Positions 15,482 through 23,859 of a stretch of 64,000 nucleotides of DNA are shown one piece after another. Origin of the DNA: Mongoliitalea lutea. Lineage in GTDB: Bacteria > Bacteroidota > Bacteroidia > Cytophagales > Cyclobacteriaceae. The position numbers and the translations under genes are program-made. Below the pieces are notes generated by a model. That model had not been told where the DNA came from. It ran no database searches and was given only the letters and a program-made list of their open reading frames with translations. The first letter of the stretch is position 1, and every line of letters starts with the position of its first letter. The stretch is from NCBI RefSeq assembly GCF_014652135.1, contig NZ_BMYF01000003.1, forward strand, positions 186,001 through 250,000, written 5' to 3'.

Positions 15482-16579
15482 ATGTCTTCAATTCATGCAA
15501 TTCGATTTTCATACGTTCCTCATCAGCTAAAGTTTAACTTTGATGCAGGTACTTCCCGAGGAGTATTGAAAGAAAAAACGACCTACTTTATTCAAGCAAA
15601 TACTTCTGAAAACTCATCAGTCGGCTGGGGTGAAGTCGCTCCTTTGGTCAAATTAAGCATCGATGATAGGCCTGATTTTGAACAACAACTTCAAAAGTAT
15701 TGCAAAAAACTGGTTTTTGAATATGATTTAAGATCGAAAGTAACAAGCAAACAAATTTTTCACTGGTGTGCAGAAGTCATTTCCAATGAGTTTCCGAGTA
15801 TACGGTTTGCCTTTGAAACGGCGATTTTAGACTTGATTAATGGAGGTCAGCGCATGATTTTTGATACGGACTTCTTTCATAAGGAGCAAGCAATAGCCAT
15901 CAATGGTTTGATTTGGATGGGGGATAAGGAGTTTATGTTGGATCAGATCAATGAAAAATTGGCTAAAGGCTTTTCATGTATCAAAATGAAGATTGGTGCA
16001 ATTGATTTTGAACAAGAATGTAGGCTACTGGAGTATATCCGATCCCGATTTTCAGCAAAATCAATCACGCTTCGGGTTGATGCCAATGGAGCTTTTCATC
16101 CATACGAGGCATTAAATAAATTAGAACGGTTGGCCAAATTTGATTTACATTCGATTGAGCAACCTATAGCAGTCAATCAATGGAAAGAAATGTCAGAACT
16201 CTGCAAAGTCACCCCTTTACCGATTGCCTTGGATGAGGAATTGATTGGTATTTATGGTTTTGAAAACAGAAAACAATTGTTGGAAAGCATTCGGCCACAA
16301 TACATTATTTTGAAACCAAGCCTGTTGGGTGGTTTGCGGGATACACAAGAGTGGATAGCGTTGGCGGAAGCAAAGGATATTGCCTGGTGGATGACTTCAG
16401 CCTTGGAGAGCAATGTTGGTTTAAATGCTATTGCTCAATTTACTTCGACTTATCAAGATTTAATGCATCAAGGATTGGGTACCGGTCAATTATTTACCAA
16501 TAATATAGATTCTCCATTGGTGGTTGAAAATGGCTTCATTACTTACAAAAAAGATAAGAGTTGGGGAGAGATGCCATAA
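15482..16579 (+). CDS. menC: o-Succinylbenzoate synthase (enolase superfamily)
   Basis: A 365-residue muconate-lactonizing-type enolase-superfamily enzyme. The catalytic Lys pair is provided by C-I-K-M-K-I-G near residue 178 and I-L-K-P-S-L-L-G-G near 277. The metal ligands are in R-V-D-A-N-G-A-F, S-I-E-Q-P-I and A-L-D-E-E-L. This layout and the compact N-terminal capping domain fit MenC of Bacteroidota, which dehydrates SHCHC to o-succinylbenzoate in menaquinone synthesis. A dipeptide epimerase is the main alternative in this superfamily. No other men gene is nearby. A strong bidirectional terminator follows directly. Confidence 0.82.
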   Translation: MSSIHAIRFSYVPHQLKFNFDAGTSRGVLKEKTTYFIQANTSENSSVGWGEVAPLVKLSIDDRPDFEQQLQKYCKKLVFEYDLRSKVTSKQIFHWCAEVISNEFPSIRFAFETAILDLINGGQRMIFDTDFFHKEQAIAINGLIWMGDKEFMLDQINEKLAKGFSCIKMKIGAIDFEQECRLLEYIRSRFSAKSITLRVDANGAFHPYEALNKLERLAKFDLHSIEQPIAVNQWKEMSELCKVTPLPIALDEELIGIYGFENRKQLLESIRPQYIILKPSLLGGLRDTQEWIALAEAKDIAWWMTSALESNVGLNAIAQFTSTYQDLMHQGLGTGQLFTNNIDSPLVVENGFITYKKDKSWGEMP

Positions 16580-16580
16580 A

Positions 16581-16604
16581 AAAAGCCCCATATATGGGGC
16601 TTTT
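16581..16604. terminator. Bidirectional intrinsic terminator between menC and the cold-shock gene
   Basis: AAAAGCCCCATA (16581-16592) pairs with TATGGGGCTTTT (16593-16604), with T tracts on both strands. It serves menC on the plus strand and the cold-shock gene on the minus strand. Confidence 0.9.
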
Positions 16605-16636
16605 TACTAGATGTCAATGTTGTATATAGAGGTAGA

Positions 16637-16828
16637 TTAAACTACTTTTACATTCACTGCATTTAGGCCTTTTCTTCCTTCTTTAAGGTCGAAAGTAACA
16701 TCATCATCTTCTCTGATTTCGTCAATCAGACCTGTAACGTGAACGAAATACTCTTTAGATGATTCGTTGTCAACGATAAAACCGAATCCTTTAGACTCGT
16801 TAAAAAATTTAACTTTTCCTGTGTTCAT
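16637..16828 (-). CDS. Cold-shock domain protein (CspA family)
   Basis: A 63-residue single cold-shock domain. RNP1 is K-G-F-G-F-I at residues 13-18 and RNP2 is Y-F-V-H-V at 27-31, where the usual aromatic residues for single-stranded nucleic acid stacking are present. Such proteins melt RNA secondary structure in the cytoplasm and often rise in the cold or in stationary phase. The gene is monocistronic, between a strong promoter and a strong terminator. It has the short, gap-containing loop (D-N-E-S-S-K-E) usual in Bacteroidota. Confidence 0.95.
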   Translation of the reverse strand: MNTGKVKFFNESKGFGFIVDNESSKEYFVHVTGLIDEIREDDDVTFDLKEGRKGLNAVNVKVV

Positions 16829-16858
16829 GATAAATTGTAATTATATTTAATTATATTT

Positions 16859-16888
16859 CAAAGGTACGCATACTTTCTCAGGTTCAAA
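16859..16888 (-). promoter_or_regulatory. Promoter of the cold-shock gene
   Basis: On the minus strand TTTG (16888-16885), an 18-nt spacer and a perfect TACCTTTG (16866-16859). The untranslated leader to the ATG at 16828 would be about 25 nt. This is one of the two cleanest Bacteroidota-type promoters in the window. Confidence 0.78.
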
Positions 16889-16984
16889 GCTTTTTTAAAA
16901 TAATTTTTTGGAAATCGTACAAAACACTTTGAAAAAATTTTAAAATATATTTTCATCACTTCAAAAATTAAAAAAATATTCTGA

Positions 16985-18124
16985 TTATCCATCAAGTGAA
17001 AATAAATAAACAGGGCTATTTACTTTAATTTCCATAGTAGTTTTGGTCAATTTTCCAGTCTTATTATTGCGTTCAAAGACCTGTATATCCCCTGAGTCTT
17101 GGTGTGCTACCAAGAGGTAATTCCCATCTTTGGTAAGCGTAAAATTTCTGGGAGTAATTCCTCCGGTTGAAATACGCTCAACAAGCGCTAAAGTTCCATC
17201 TTCCTGTATTTGGAATGAGCTGAGTTCATTGGCATCTCCTCGATTGGAAACATACAAGAAGTTATTTTCAGGAGAAATACGAACTTCTGCGGCACTAATT
17301 GCTCCAACATAGGTAGATGCTGTGAGAGGATAAGAATCTATATGACTCAATCGACCATTTTGAAACTTATACACACCTATTTCTGCACTCAATTCATGGA
17401 CGAGGTAAACAAATCTTCCACTAGGATGTACGATGAGATGTCTTGGTCCTACACCAGCCTCTACTTCAAAATGAGGTTGACTGAATGGTTGGAAAGGTAC
17501 CGCATAATCCGGTCTGTAGTTATACACAAATACCTTATCAGTGCCCAAATCACCTACTAATAAATACTTTCCCTCAGGATGGAAAACCACACTATGCACA
17601 TGGCTTTGATTTTGCCTGGCGGAATTGATGCTACTGCCCTCATGCTGCACTGTTTGCACATGGGTTAATTTGCCTTCATCCACTTTATATACTGAAAAAT
17701 TACCGCCTGAATAGTTCCCTACAACTACTATATGTTCATCCGGACTCAGGGCAATGTAACAGGGATGTGCACCAAAAGTTGGCTGTTCGTCTATCAATGT
17801 GAGGGTATTGGTAGCTCTGTCAAAAGCATATGATTTAATTTTTCCTTCGTTCGTTTCTTCTACTGCAAATACAAGATCCTGCGCTCGGTTGGCGATGACA
17901 AAAGAAGGATTCTCTACCCCAACTTTCAAAGGATTCATCCCCAAAACTCCTTCTTCAAAATTAAAGGATAAAACCCCTATCCCATGCTCAATACCATCTG
18001 TGTACGAGCCAACTAAAAATGAATAGGTAGGTTTCAAAGTGCCTTCTTGGGGTGTTTCGTCACAGGAGGATAAGCTACTGAAAATTAGGACAGATATGAT
18101 AATGTATTTAATTCTTTGTTTCAT
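16985..18124 (-). CDS. Lactonase-family seven-bladed propeller lipoprotein (6-phosphogluconolactonase-like)
   Basis: A 379-residue exported protein with lipobox Cys21 (S-L-S-S-C). The mature part is a YbhE/Pgl-type lactonase: blade motifs such as F-L-V-G-S-Y-T-D-G, G-A-H-P-C-Y-I-A-L-S-P-D, H-V-H-S-V-V-F-H-P-E-G and G-P-R-H-L-I-V-H-P-S-G-R-F-V-Y repeat through it. Periplasmic members are not necessarily pentose-phosphate enzymes, so the substrate is open. Its start overlaps the end of mrpG by 17 nt, which makes it the eighth cistron of the Mrp operon, an unusual companion for an ion antiporter. Confidence 0.85.
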   Translation of the reverse strand: MKQRIKYIIISVLIFSSLSSCDETPQEGTLKPTYSFLVGSYTDGIEHGIGVLSFNFEEGVLGMNPLKVGVENPSFVIANRAQDLVFAVEETNEGKIKSYAFDRATNTLTLIDEQPTFGAHPCYIALSPDEHIVVVGNYSGGNFSVYKVDEGKLTHVQTVQHEGSSINSARQNQSHVHSVVFHPEGKYLLVGDLGTDKVFVYNYRPDYAVPFQPFSQPHFEVEAGVGPRHLIVHPSGRFVYLVHELSAEIGVYKFQNGRLSHIDSYPLTASTYVGAISAAEVRISPENNFLYVSNRGDANELSSFQIQEDGTLALVERISTGGITPRNFTLTKDGNYLLVAHQDSGDIQVFERNNKTGKLTKTTMEIKVNSPVYLFSLDG

Positions 18125-18503
18125 TGTTTAATTCTGGTGCTTTGCGTGGAATTTCGCTTCTCAATTCATGGGTCTCATAATCATAGTGTCCGGCCAATTC
18201 ATCGAGTTTTGTTTTTTCCCAAGTGGGTGTTTTGGTAAAATATGCGGCTCTTGCCAGCATATGTCCGCCAATCGATATTGTCAAAAAGACAAAAATAATG
18301 GTTGCTGTAATTCGTGTTCCTACCGATACTTCATTGAAAAATAAACCAGAAGAAAGCAGTAATAAACCTATCCCAAGCGTGGATGCTTTGCCGGTAATAT
18401 TGATCCGGAGGTACACGTCAGGTTTTCTTAAAATCCCAATAGAGGATGATAGGATAAACAGGGCGCCCAAAAAGCTCAATATCATGATAATGTATTCTTT
18501 CAT
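18108..18503 (-). CDS. mrpG: Mrp Na+/H+ antiporter subunit G
   Basis: A 131-residue membrane protein with three predicted helices (about 5-25, 35-55, 62-85) and the MnhG/PhaG pattern F-I-L-S-S-S-I-G-I-L-R-K-P-D-V-Y-L-R near residue 17, in which the R-x-P-D-x-Y-x-R motif is diagnostic. The hydrophilic C-terminal ~45 residues are longer than the core family. It overlaps mrpF by 4 nt (ATGA type) and the following lactonase gene by 17 nt. Confidence 0.9.
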   Translation of the reverse strand: MKEYIIMILSFLGALFILSSSIGILRKPDVYLRINITGKASTLGIGLLLLSSGLFFNEVSVGTRITATIIFVFLTISIGGHMLARAAYFTKTPTWEKTKLDELAGHYDYETHELRSEIPRKAPELNNETKN

Positions 18504-18772
18504 TTCCGTTGTCTTTGTTCGATGTAATAAGCGTATGCAGCAGTACTCAAAAATGCAATGAGCGAAAACAGCATGGCAATATCCAAAAAGGTACTTTGAT
18601 TGAATACCACACTGTACACGGCAATGATGCCGATTGAAATCAAAATCAGCATATCCAAGGCAATCACCCGATCTGCCAAACTAGGACCTTTGATAAATCG
18701 GATAAATACCAGTATTACCGAAATTCCCAGCATGGGGATAATGATCATATAGTAAAACTCGCTTAGACTCAT
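18500..18772 (-). CDS. mrpF: Mrp Na+/H+ antiporter subunit F
   Basis: A 90-residue protein with three membrane helices and the MrpF signature G-P-S-L-A-D-R-V-I-A-L-D near residue 29, containing the conserved Asp. It is a small structural subunit of the seven-component complex. It overlaps both neighbours by 4 nt, indicating translational coupling. Confidence 0.9.
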   Translation of the reverse strand: MSLSEFYYMIIIPMLGISVILVFIRFIKGPSLADRVIALDMLILISIGIIAVYSVVFNQSTFLDIAMLFSLIAFLSTAAYAYYIEQRQRK

Positions 18773-19245
18773 CGGATGATTTTTAATAGCTTGTTTTCAA
18801 ACTTGGTTTGAATCTCTTTGATAAAACTTTCCTTGTCTTTCAGATGCATCACATGGATAAACATCACTTTTTTATCATCTGAAATATCGATCACAACCGT
18901 ACCTGGTGTGAGCGCCACAATATTTGCTAATAAACTAATCTCTCCATCTGTTTTCGCTTTCAATGGATATTTAATGATAGCAGGTTCCAATTGATCTTGG
19001 AAGATGGATTCCTTTACCGTCATAAAGTTCGCTTTGATGATTTCCCACAAAAGCGTACCGATAAAACCAATCAATGTCGGTACAATGTAGAAGTATTTAC
19101 GGTCAGTCTTTCCAGTGGTGACAATCCACAGAACACCAAAACCAAGGAAAAAACCAAACAAAAGATTTTCCTCAGTTAGCACACCTGTGGCCAAAACCCA
19201 AATTAGGGTCAACATCAAATTACTTAAAAACAGGGATTTTGTCAT
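18769..19245 (-). CDS. mrpE: Mrp Na+/H+ antiporter subunit E
   Basis: A 158-residue MnhE-family protein: two membrane helices in the first ~70 residues, then a cytoplasmic domain with P-A-I-I-K-Y-P-L and L-L-A-N-I-V-A-L-T-P-G-T-V-V, the family's best-conserved string. It overlaps mrpF by 4 nt and starts 7 nt after mrpD. Confidence 0.9.
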   Translation of the reverse strand: MTKSLFLSNLMLTLIWVLATGVLTEENLLFGFFLGFGVLWIVTTGKTDRKYFYIVPTLIGFIGTLLWEIIKANFMTVKESIFQDQLEPAIIKYPLKAKTDGEISLLANIVALTPGTVVIDISDDKKVMFIHVMHLKDKESFIKEIQTKFENKLLKIIR

Positions 19246-19252
19246 TGTTTGC

Positions 19253-20758
19253 TTATTTCATGCCCAAAATACTGTTGATATACGCTGAAGGATCCATCAG
19301 TTCAGCAGCTATTCTGCTTGCCAGGGAAATGATATTTTCCGCTGCAAGACCAATATACAGAGAAACGATGGAAAGGAACATGATAGGTACCAATATTCCC
19401 CATTTTTCCTTTGTTGAAAACGTACTCCAAGGCTTTCCTGAGGAAGATGCTTCTGGTTTGTCTTTCCAAAAACTCTCCGACCATACCTTGGCAATCACCC
19501 ATAAGGTCAAAAAGCTTCCAAAGATAATAGAACCAACCAGCAGGAATTCTCTTGTTTCAAAACTAGCCTGTATCAGATACACCTTGGCCCAAAATCCTGA
19601 TAACGGGGGTATTCCAACCAATGAAAATAGCGGAATGGCGAAAAGCAATGAGAGTAGGGGGTACTTTGCATACAAACCGCCCTGTTCCTTGATAAAAGGG
19701 CTCCCGGTGAGTTTATTCATCAGGCCTGCCACTATAAATAGATTGGTTTTGACGACAATATCATGAATCAGGTAGAAGATTGTACCCACTAAGGCCAATT
19801 CCGTAAATATCCCTAATCCGGCAAAAAGAAAACCAATATGACAGATAATTAAGTAGCCAAAGATTTTCCCTAAATGCTGTTGTCGAATAGCTCCCAATCC
19901 TCCTGAAATGATCGTCAATGCTGCCAATCCTGATAAGGTGATGCTCATAAAAGTGTCTCCAATAAAAACCATGGTGAACATACGGACCATGGCATAAACA
20001 CCAACCTTCGTCAATAGGCCTGCAAAGATGGCTGAAATGGCCGCAGGAGGCGTGTGATAGGAGGCAGGAAGCCAGAAATACATGGGGAATAGGGCCGATT
20101 TAATTCCAAAAGCCACCAAAAACAATCCAGCCGTCATATTGACCAGTCCTCGGTTTTCTACGGCTCCTATTTTGATGGCTACATCAGCTAAATTCAAACT
20201 ACCTGTCAACCCATATACCAAAGCAATACCTATAAGGAAAAAGGTAGAAGCCAACAGGTTGAGGGAAACATATTTCAAGGCACCTTCCAATTGGGTCTTT
20301 TTGCCTCCTAGGGTCAATAAGACAAAAGAGGAAATGATGACCACTTCAAACCACACATAGAGATTGAATATGTCGGCTGTCAGGAATGCGCCCTGTAAGC
20401 CCATAATCAAGAAATGTAAGGTAGGGAAGTAGCCAAATTTGATCCGCTCTTCCCGCATGCTTACGGTAGAAAAGATAGAAACAGCTAATAAGGATATTGA
20501 AGAAAGCAGTCCTAGGGTGCTTCCTAGCGTATCGGCAATAAAACTGATCCCAAAGGGTGCATCCCAGTTTCCAGCTTGGGTGACCTGAAAGCCTTCGTGC
20601 CAAACCAATCGGAAAAGCCAAACGCTTATCCCAAGTCCAATCAGTGAGAAAAGTATGCTGAGGAGTTTTTGGACTCTTGGCTGAAACCAACAAAACATCA
20701 GGATCACGGCTGCGGCCATATGAAATACGATGGGTAAGATGATGTATGGATTGCTCAT
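19253..20758 (-). CDS. mrpD: Mrp Na+/H+ antiporter subunit D (NuoN-like)
   Basis: A 501-residue polytopic protein homologous to the proton-pumping subunits of complex I (NuoL/M/N). About 14 helices are visible. Conserved ion-path residues include the helix-5 Glu in F-N-L-Y-V-W-F-E-V near residue 138 and the Lys in F-G-I-K-S-A-L-F-P near 219, followed by P-A-S-Y-H-T-P-P-A-A-I-S-A. With MrpA it forms the membrane core that exchanges Na+ for H+. Its start overlaps mrpC by 4 nt. Confidence 0.93.
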   Translation of the reverse strand: MSNPYIILPIVFHMAAAVILMFCWFQPRVQKLLSILFSLIGLGISVWLFRLVWHEGFQVTQAGNWDAPFGISFIADTLGSTLGLLSSISLLAVSIFSTVSMREERIKFGYFPTLHFLIMGLQGAFLTADIFNLYVWFEVVIISSFVLLTLGGKKTQLEGALKYVSLNLLASTFFLIGIALVYGLTGSLNLADVAIKIGAVENRGLVNMTAGLFLVAFGIKSALFPMYFWLPASYHTPPAAISAIFAGLLTKVGVYAMVRMFTMVFIGDTFMSITLSGLAALTIISGGLGAIRQQHLGKIFGYLIICHIGFLFAGLGIFTELALVGTIFYLIHDIVVKTNLFIVAGLMNKLTGSPFIKEQGGLYAKYPLLSLLFAIPLFSLVGIPPLSGFWAKVYLIQASFETREFLLVGSIIFGSFLTLWVIAKVWSESFWKDKPEASSSGKPWSTFSTKEKWGILVPIMFLSIVSLYIGLAAENIISLASRIAAELMDPSAYINSILGMK

Positions 20759-21108
20759 AGTTCTTCGTCAGTAGAATTTAACTCATCCAAATCATCTGTT
20801 TCCAGCACATTATATACACGCTTGATCAGAATAATGGCAAAGGACTGCAATCCAAAACCAATCACAATCGCTGTCAAGACCAATGCCTGAGGCAAAGGGT
20901 CGGCATAAGCATCTGCAAACACTTTCAAGCCTTCGTCAATCACCGGGGGCTTACCTTTGACCAGTCGCCCGATTAAGAAGATCAATAAATTGGCACCATT
21001 CCCTAATAAGATCAAGCCAATAATCATTTTAAACATGCTGCGACGCAAGAGCATGTACAGACCGCCTGCGTGCAATAATCCAATGATAAAAACTAACAGT
21101 ATCTCCAT
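20755..21108 (-). CDS. mrpC: Mrp Na+/H+ antiporter subunit C (NuoK-like)
   Basis: A 117-residue NuoK homologue with three helices. The G-L-Y-M-L-L-R-R-S start and the G-N-G-A-N-L-L-I segment around residue 38 are typical. D-P-L-P-Q-A-L-V-L-T-A-I-V-I-G-F near residue 70 is the family signature. It follows mrpB after 1 nt. Confidence 0.93.
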   Translation of the reverse strand: MEILLVFIIGLLHAGGLYMLLRRSMFKMIIGLILLGNGANLLIFLIGRLVKGKPPVIDEGLKVFADAYADPLPQALVLTAIVIGFGLQSFAIILIKRVYNVLETDDLDELNSTDEEL

Positions 21109-21109
21109 A

Positions 21110-21520
21110 TCAAACAGTATCGGCTATAGTAAACATAATGATAAGGGTGGAACCTACGACAACCAGATATACCCCAATATCGAAGAACAAGGCAGAGCCC
21201 ACCATGCCCACAAACTTAAACGGTTCCTCAAACCATAGCCCTGTCATCAAAGGTAAGCTGACAATCCAAGGAGCAAGTGCTGCAAGTACACATATCGTTA
21301 AGCCAATAGGCATCAAAAACCCAGGGTTAATTTTGATGATATTCCGCGTTTCCTTCAAGCCAAAAGCAAAGGAATGGATCAAAAATGCAACTCCTGCCAT
21401 CAATCCACCGACAAAGCCACCTCCGGGAAGATAATGTCCCCGAAGTAGGATAAAGATGGAAAAAAGCAGTAATAAGGGCAGTAAATAAATAGATGCCGTT
21501 CGAAAGATGAGTGATTTCAT
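21110..21520 (-). CDS. mrpB: Mrp Na+/H+ antiporter subunit B (MnhB)
   Basis: A 136-residue MnhB-domain protein with four helices. R-G-H-Y-L-P-G-G-G-F-V-G-G-L near residue 28 is the diagnostic motif. Here MrpB is a separate gene while the MrpA C-terminus carries the MbhD/E-like part, the standard group 1 arrangement. It overlaps mrpA by 4 nt. Confidence 0.93.
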   Translation of the reverse strand: MKSLIFRTASIYLLPLLLLFSIFILLRGHYLPGGGFVGGLMAGVAFLIHSFAFGLKETRNIIKINPGFLMPIGLTICVLAALAPWIVSLPLMTGLWFEEPFKFVGMVGSALFFDIGVYLVVVGSTLIIMFTIADTV

Positions 21521-23826
21521 TGCTCTTTAGAAGGGTTCAAGTTTAACTTAATTAAGCTGAATACACCAATTGCTGCGATGATGAGTACAGTGGTTTCCAC
21601 CAACGTATCCATTCCTCTATAATCCACTAAGATCACATTCACCACATTTCGGCCCTTAGCTAGGAGATAGGCATTGTCTGCATAGTATTTAGAGATATCC
21701 GTTACGGAGGGCTCTTCAAAGACTTCTAAAGTCAAGATTGCGATTAACAAACCAAATAATACAGAAAGTACAGCATCTCTTATTCGTATTCTTTTACTGG
21801 AAAAGATTTTGTTTTTAGGAAGCTTGAATAACACCAACATAAATAATAATACTGTCAGCGTATCAATGGAAAACTGTGTCATGGCCAAATCAGGCGCCGA
21901 ATAGAACAGGAAAAACAAACAGTTGGCAAATCCAACTACTCCCAATGCCACAATAGATGCTGTCCGGGAAGTGGATACGATAGCAAAAATAATGGATATC
22001 ACCATCAAGGTAACTACTATCACTTCGGAAGGCGTAATTTCGGATAGTTGATTCCAGTCTAAATAGATGCTGACACCCTCGTAGAATCGATATCCCATAA
22101 TGACCGTCAAGAATGCCAAAATACTGAGCACATAGTTTCTTAGGTAGCCATTTTGAACTGCTCGTGTCCAGACACCTGCAAACGTATGGAAGCCTACAGC
22201 AAACCCTTCCAATAAGGTTTGAGGGGATATTTTTTCAAATCTGAGTGTACGTGCAAATTTCCCTTCGGAAGGTTTCCATTGGAAGTAAATGGCCGTTCCG
22301 ATAATCAATGTCAAGATACTCAATAAAAGAACAGTATTGAATCCATGCCATAAGGCCAAATAAATCGAAGTATCCAAACCAGAAATATTGGCGAAAACAG
22401 GTTGAATTAAACTTTGCTCGATAAGAGCTGGAAAAACTCCAAATAAAACTGAACCAACACCCAAGAGTAGGGGCGGAACCCATAAAATAGGAGAAGGTTT
22501 TTTGGTGGCTTTCAAATTTTCGGGTAATTCACCGGTAAATGGACTGATACCCGCCCAGAAACCCGCAACTAACAAAAATATCTTAGTCAATACGATAGCC
22601 GCAGTCAAAAGGATACCTATTTCAGCATACTTAAACGTAGCCTCATACATGATTTCCTTGCTCAAAAAGCCCAAAAATAAGGGGAATCCAGCACTTGATA
22701 ATGCAGCAATAAATCCTGCTATGGCAACAGGCTTCATGACATGTTGCAATCCCTTCAGCTGGCTGACATCCCGACTGCCTGTTTGATAGTCGATGATACC
22801 TGTGATCAAGAAAAGCGCTGCTTTGTATAAGGCATGCGTCAAAATAAAGATACCAACGGCAAGCAGGGCTTTTTCTGTACCCACTCCTATTAGAAAGACC
22901 AAGATTCCTAAAGCCGAAATGGTGGAGTAAGCCAAAATCCCTTTCAAATCCACTCTAAAAAGGGAGTGAATCGCTGCATATACCATTGTGATTCCCCCAA
23001 CAATCATCAGTGTATGATTCCAAGCAGGCGTGCCACCTAATAAAGGAGTCATTTTCGCTAATAAGAAAATTCCCGCTTTGACCATTGTAGCTGAATGCAG
23101 ATATGTACTTACGGGAGTTGGAGCTTTCATAGCACCTGGAAGCCAGAAATGAAAGGGAAACTGAGCCGATTTAGTAAAAGATCCAATGAAAACAAACACC
23201 AATATCCAACAATAGGAGGATGAGCTAAGTATGGAATTTCGCTGGCTTAAGAGTTCGGAGAAACTGTAAGTGCCCCCAATGCTGGATAATAAGATTATTC
23301 CCCCCAATAAAACCAAGCCTCCCAAACCTGTGATGGAAAGTGCGGTAAGTGCTGATTTTCTGGATTTTGGATCCTCATTGTTAAAGCCAATGAGGAAGAA
23401 TGAACTTATACTCGTTAATTCCCAAAAAATAAATAAGGCGAGCAAATTATCTGATAGGACTACTCCAAGCATGGAAGCCATAAACATGGACAAATATCCA
23501 TAAAATCGGTCCATGTACGCGTGGCCTTTCAGGTAATAAGTAGAGTAGAAAAAAACCAAGCTACCTATACCAGTTATCAACAAAGCAAAAAGCAAAGACA
23601 GCCCATTCAATTCAAATACCAAATCTAAACCCAAACTTGGTACCCATTTGTAGGTCCAAGTCAAGGAATCCCCACTACTTACCACTCCAATTTGGCTACA
23701 GAAGTAGATAAAGAGTAGAACCGGTAAAGCTGTAAAAACCCATGGTAACGCTTGTTTGAAAATGGACCCAATAGGGCGTGTTAGCGCTGAAAATAAAAAA
23801 CCTGACAATACAATTAAAAGCATCAT
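21517..23826 (-). CDS. mrpA: Mrp Na+/H+ antiporter subunit A (NuoL-like)
   Basis: A 769-residue polytopic protein, first gene of the complete mrpABCDEFG operon. The N-terminal ~500 residues are NuoL-like, with F-W-E-L-T-S-I-S-S-F near 135 (conserved Glu), F-T-K-S-A-Q-F-P-F-H near 220 (conserved Lys) and H-S-A-T-M-V-K-A-G near 247. The C-terminal ~170 residues form the DUF4040/MbhD region (S-A-P-D-L-A-M-T-Q-F-S-I-D-T-L-T) and an MbhE-like end. The complex expels Na+ in exchange for protons and supports pH and salt tolerance. topA lies 33 nt upstream on the same strand with no terminator between. Confidence 0.94.
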   Translation of the reverse strand: MMLLIVLSGFLFSALTRPIGSIFKQALPWVFTALPVLLFIYFCSQIGVVSSGDSLTWTYKWVPSLGLDLVFELNGLSLLFALLITGIGSLVFFYSTYYLKGHAYMDRFYGYLSMFMASMLGVVLSDNLLALFIFWELTSISSFFLIGFNNEDPKSRKSALTALSITGLGGLVLLGGIILLSSIGGTYSFSELLSQRNSILSSSSYCWILVFVFIGSFTKSAQFPFHFWLPGAMKAPTPVSTYLHSATMVKAGIFLLAKMTPLLGGTPAWNHTLMIVGGITMVYAAIHSLFRVDLKGILAYSTISALGILVFLIGVGTEKALLAVGIFILTHALYKAALFLITGIIDYQTGSRDVSQLKGLQHVMKPVAIAGFIAALSSAGFPLFLGFLSKEIMYEATFKYAEIGILLTAAIVLTKIFLLVAGFWAGISPFTGELPENLKATKKPSPILWVPPLLLGVGSVLFGVFPALIEQSLIQPVFANISGLDTSIYLALWHGFNTVLLLSILTLIIGTAIYFQWKPSEGKFARTLRFEKISPQTLLEGFAVGFHTFAGVWTRAVQNGYLRNYVLSILAFLTVIMGYRFYEGVSIYLDWNQLSEITPSEVIVVTLMVISIIFAIVSTSRTASIVALGVVGFANCLFFLFYSAPDLAMTQFSIDTLTVLLFMLVLFKLPKNKIFSSKRIRIRDAVLSVLFGLLIAILTLEVFEEPSVTDISKYYADNAYLLAKGRNVVNVILVDYRGMDTLVETTVLIIAAIGVFSLIKLNLNPSKEQ

Positions 23827-23859
23827 GGAGTATTAGATTTGTTTGAAACAATATACCGT

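Noticed and set aside
19239-19766. 175-codon plus-strand ORF opposite mrpD.
   Set aside because: It is antisense to a well-supported membrane subunit, its translation has no recognisable domain, and the mrpD frame has all family motifs.
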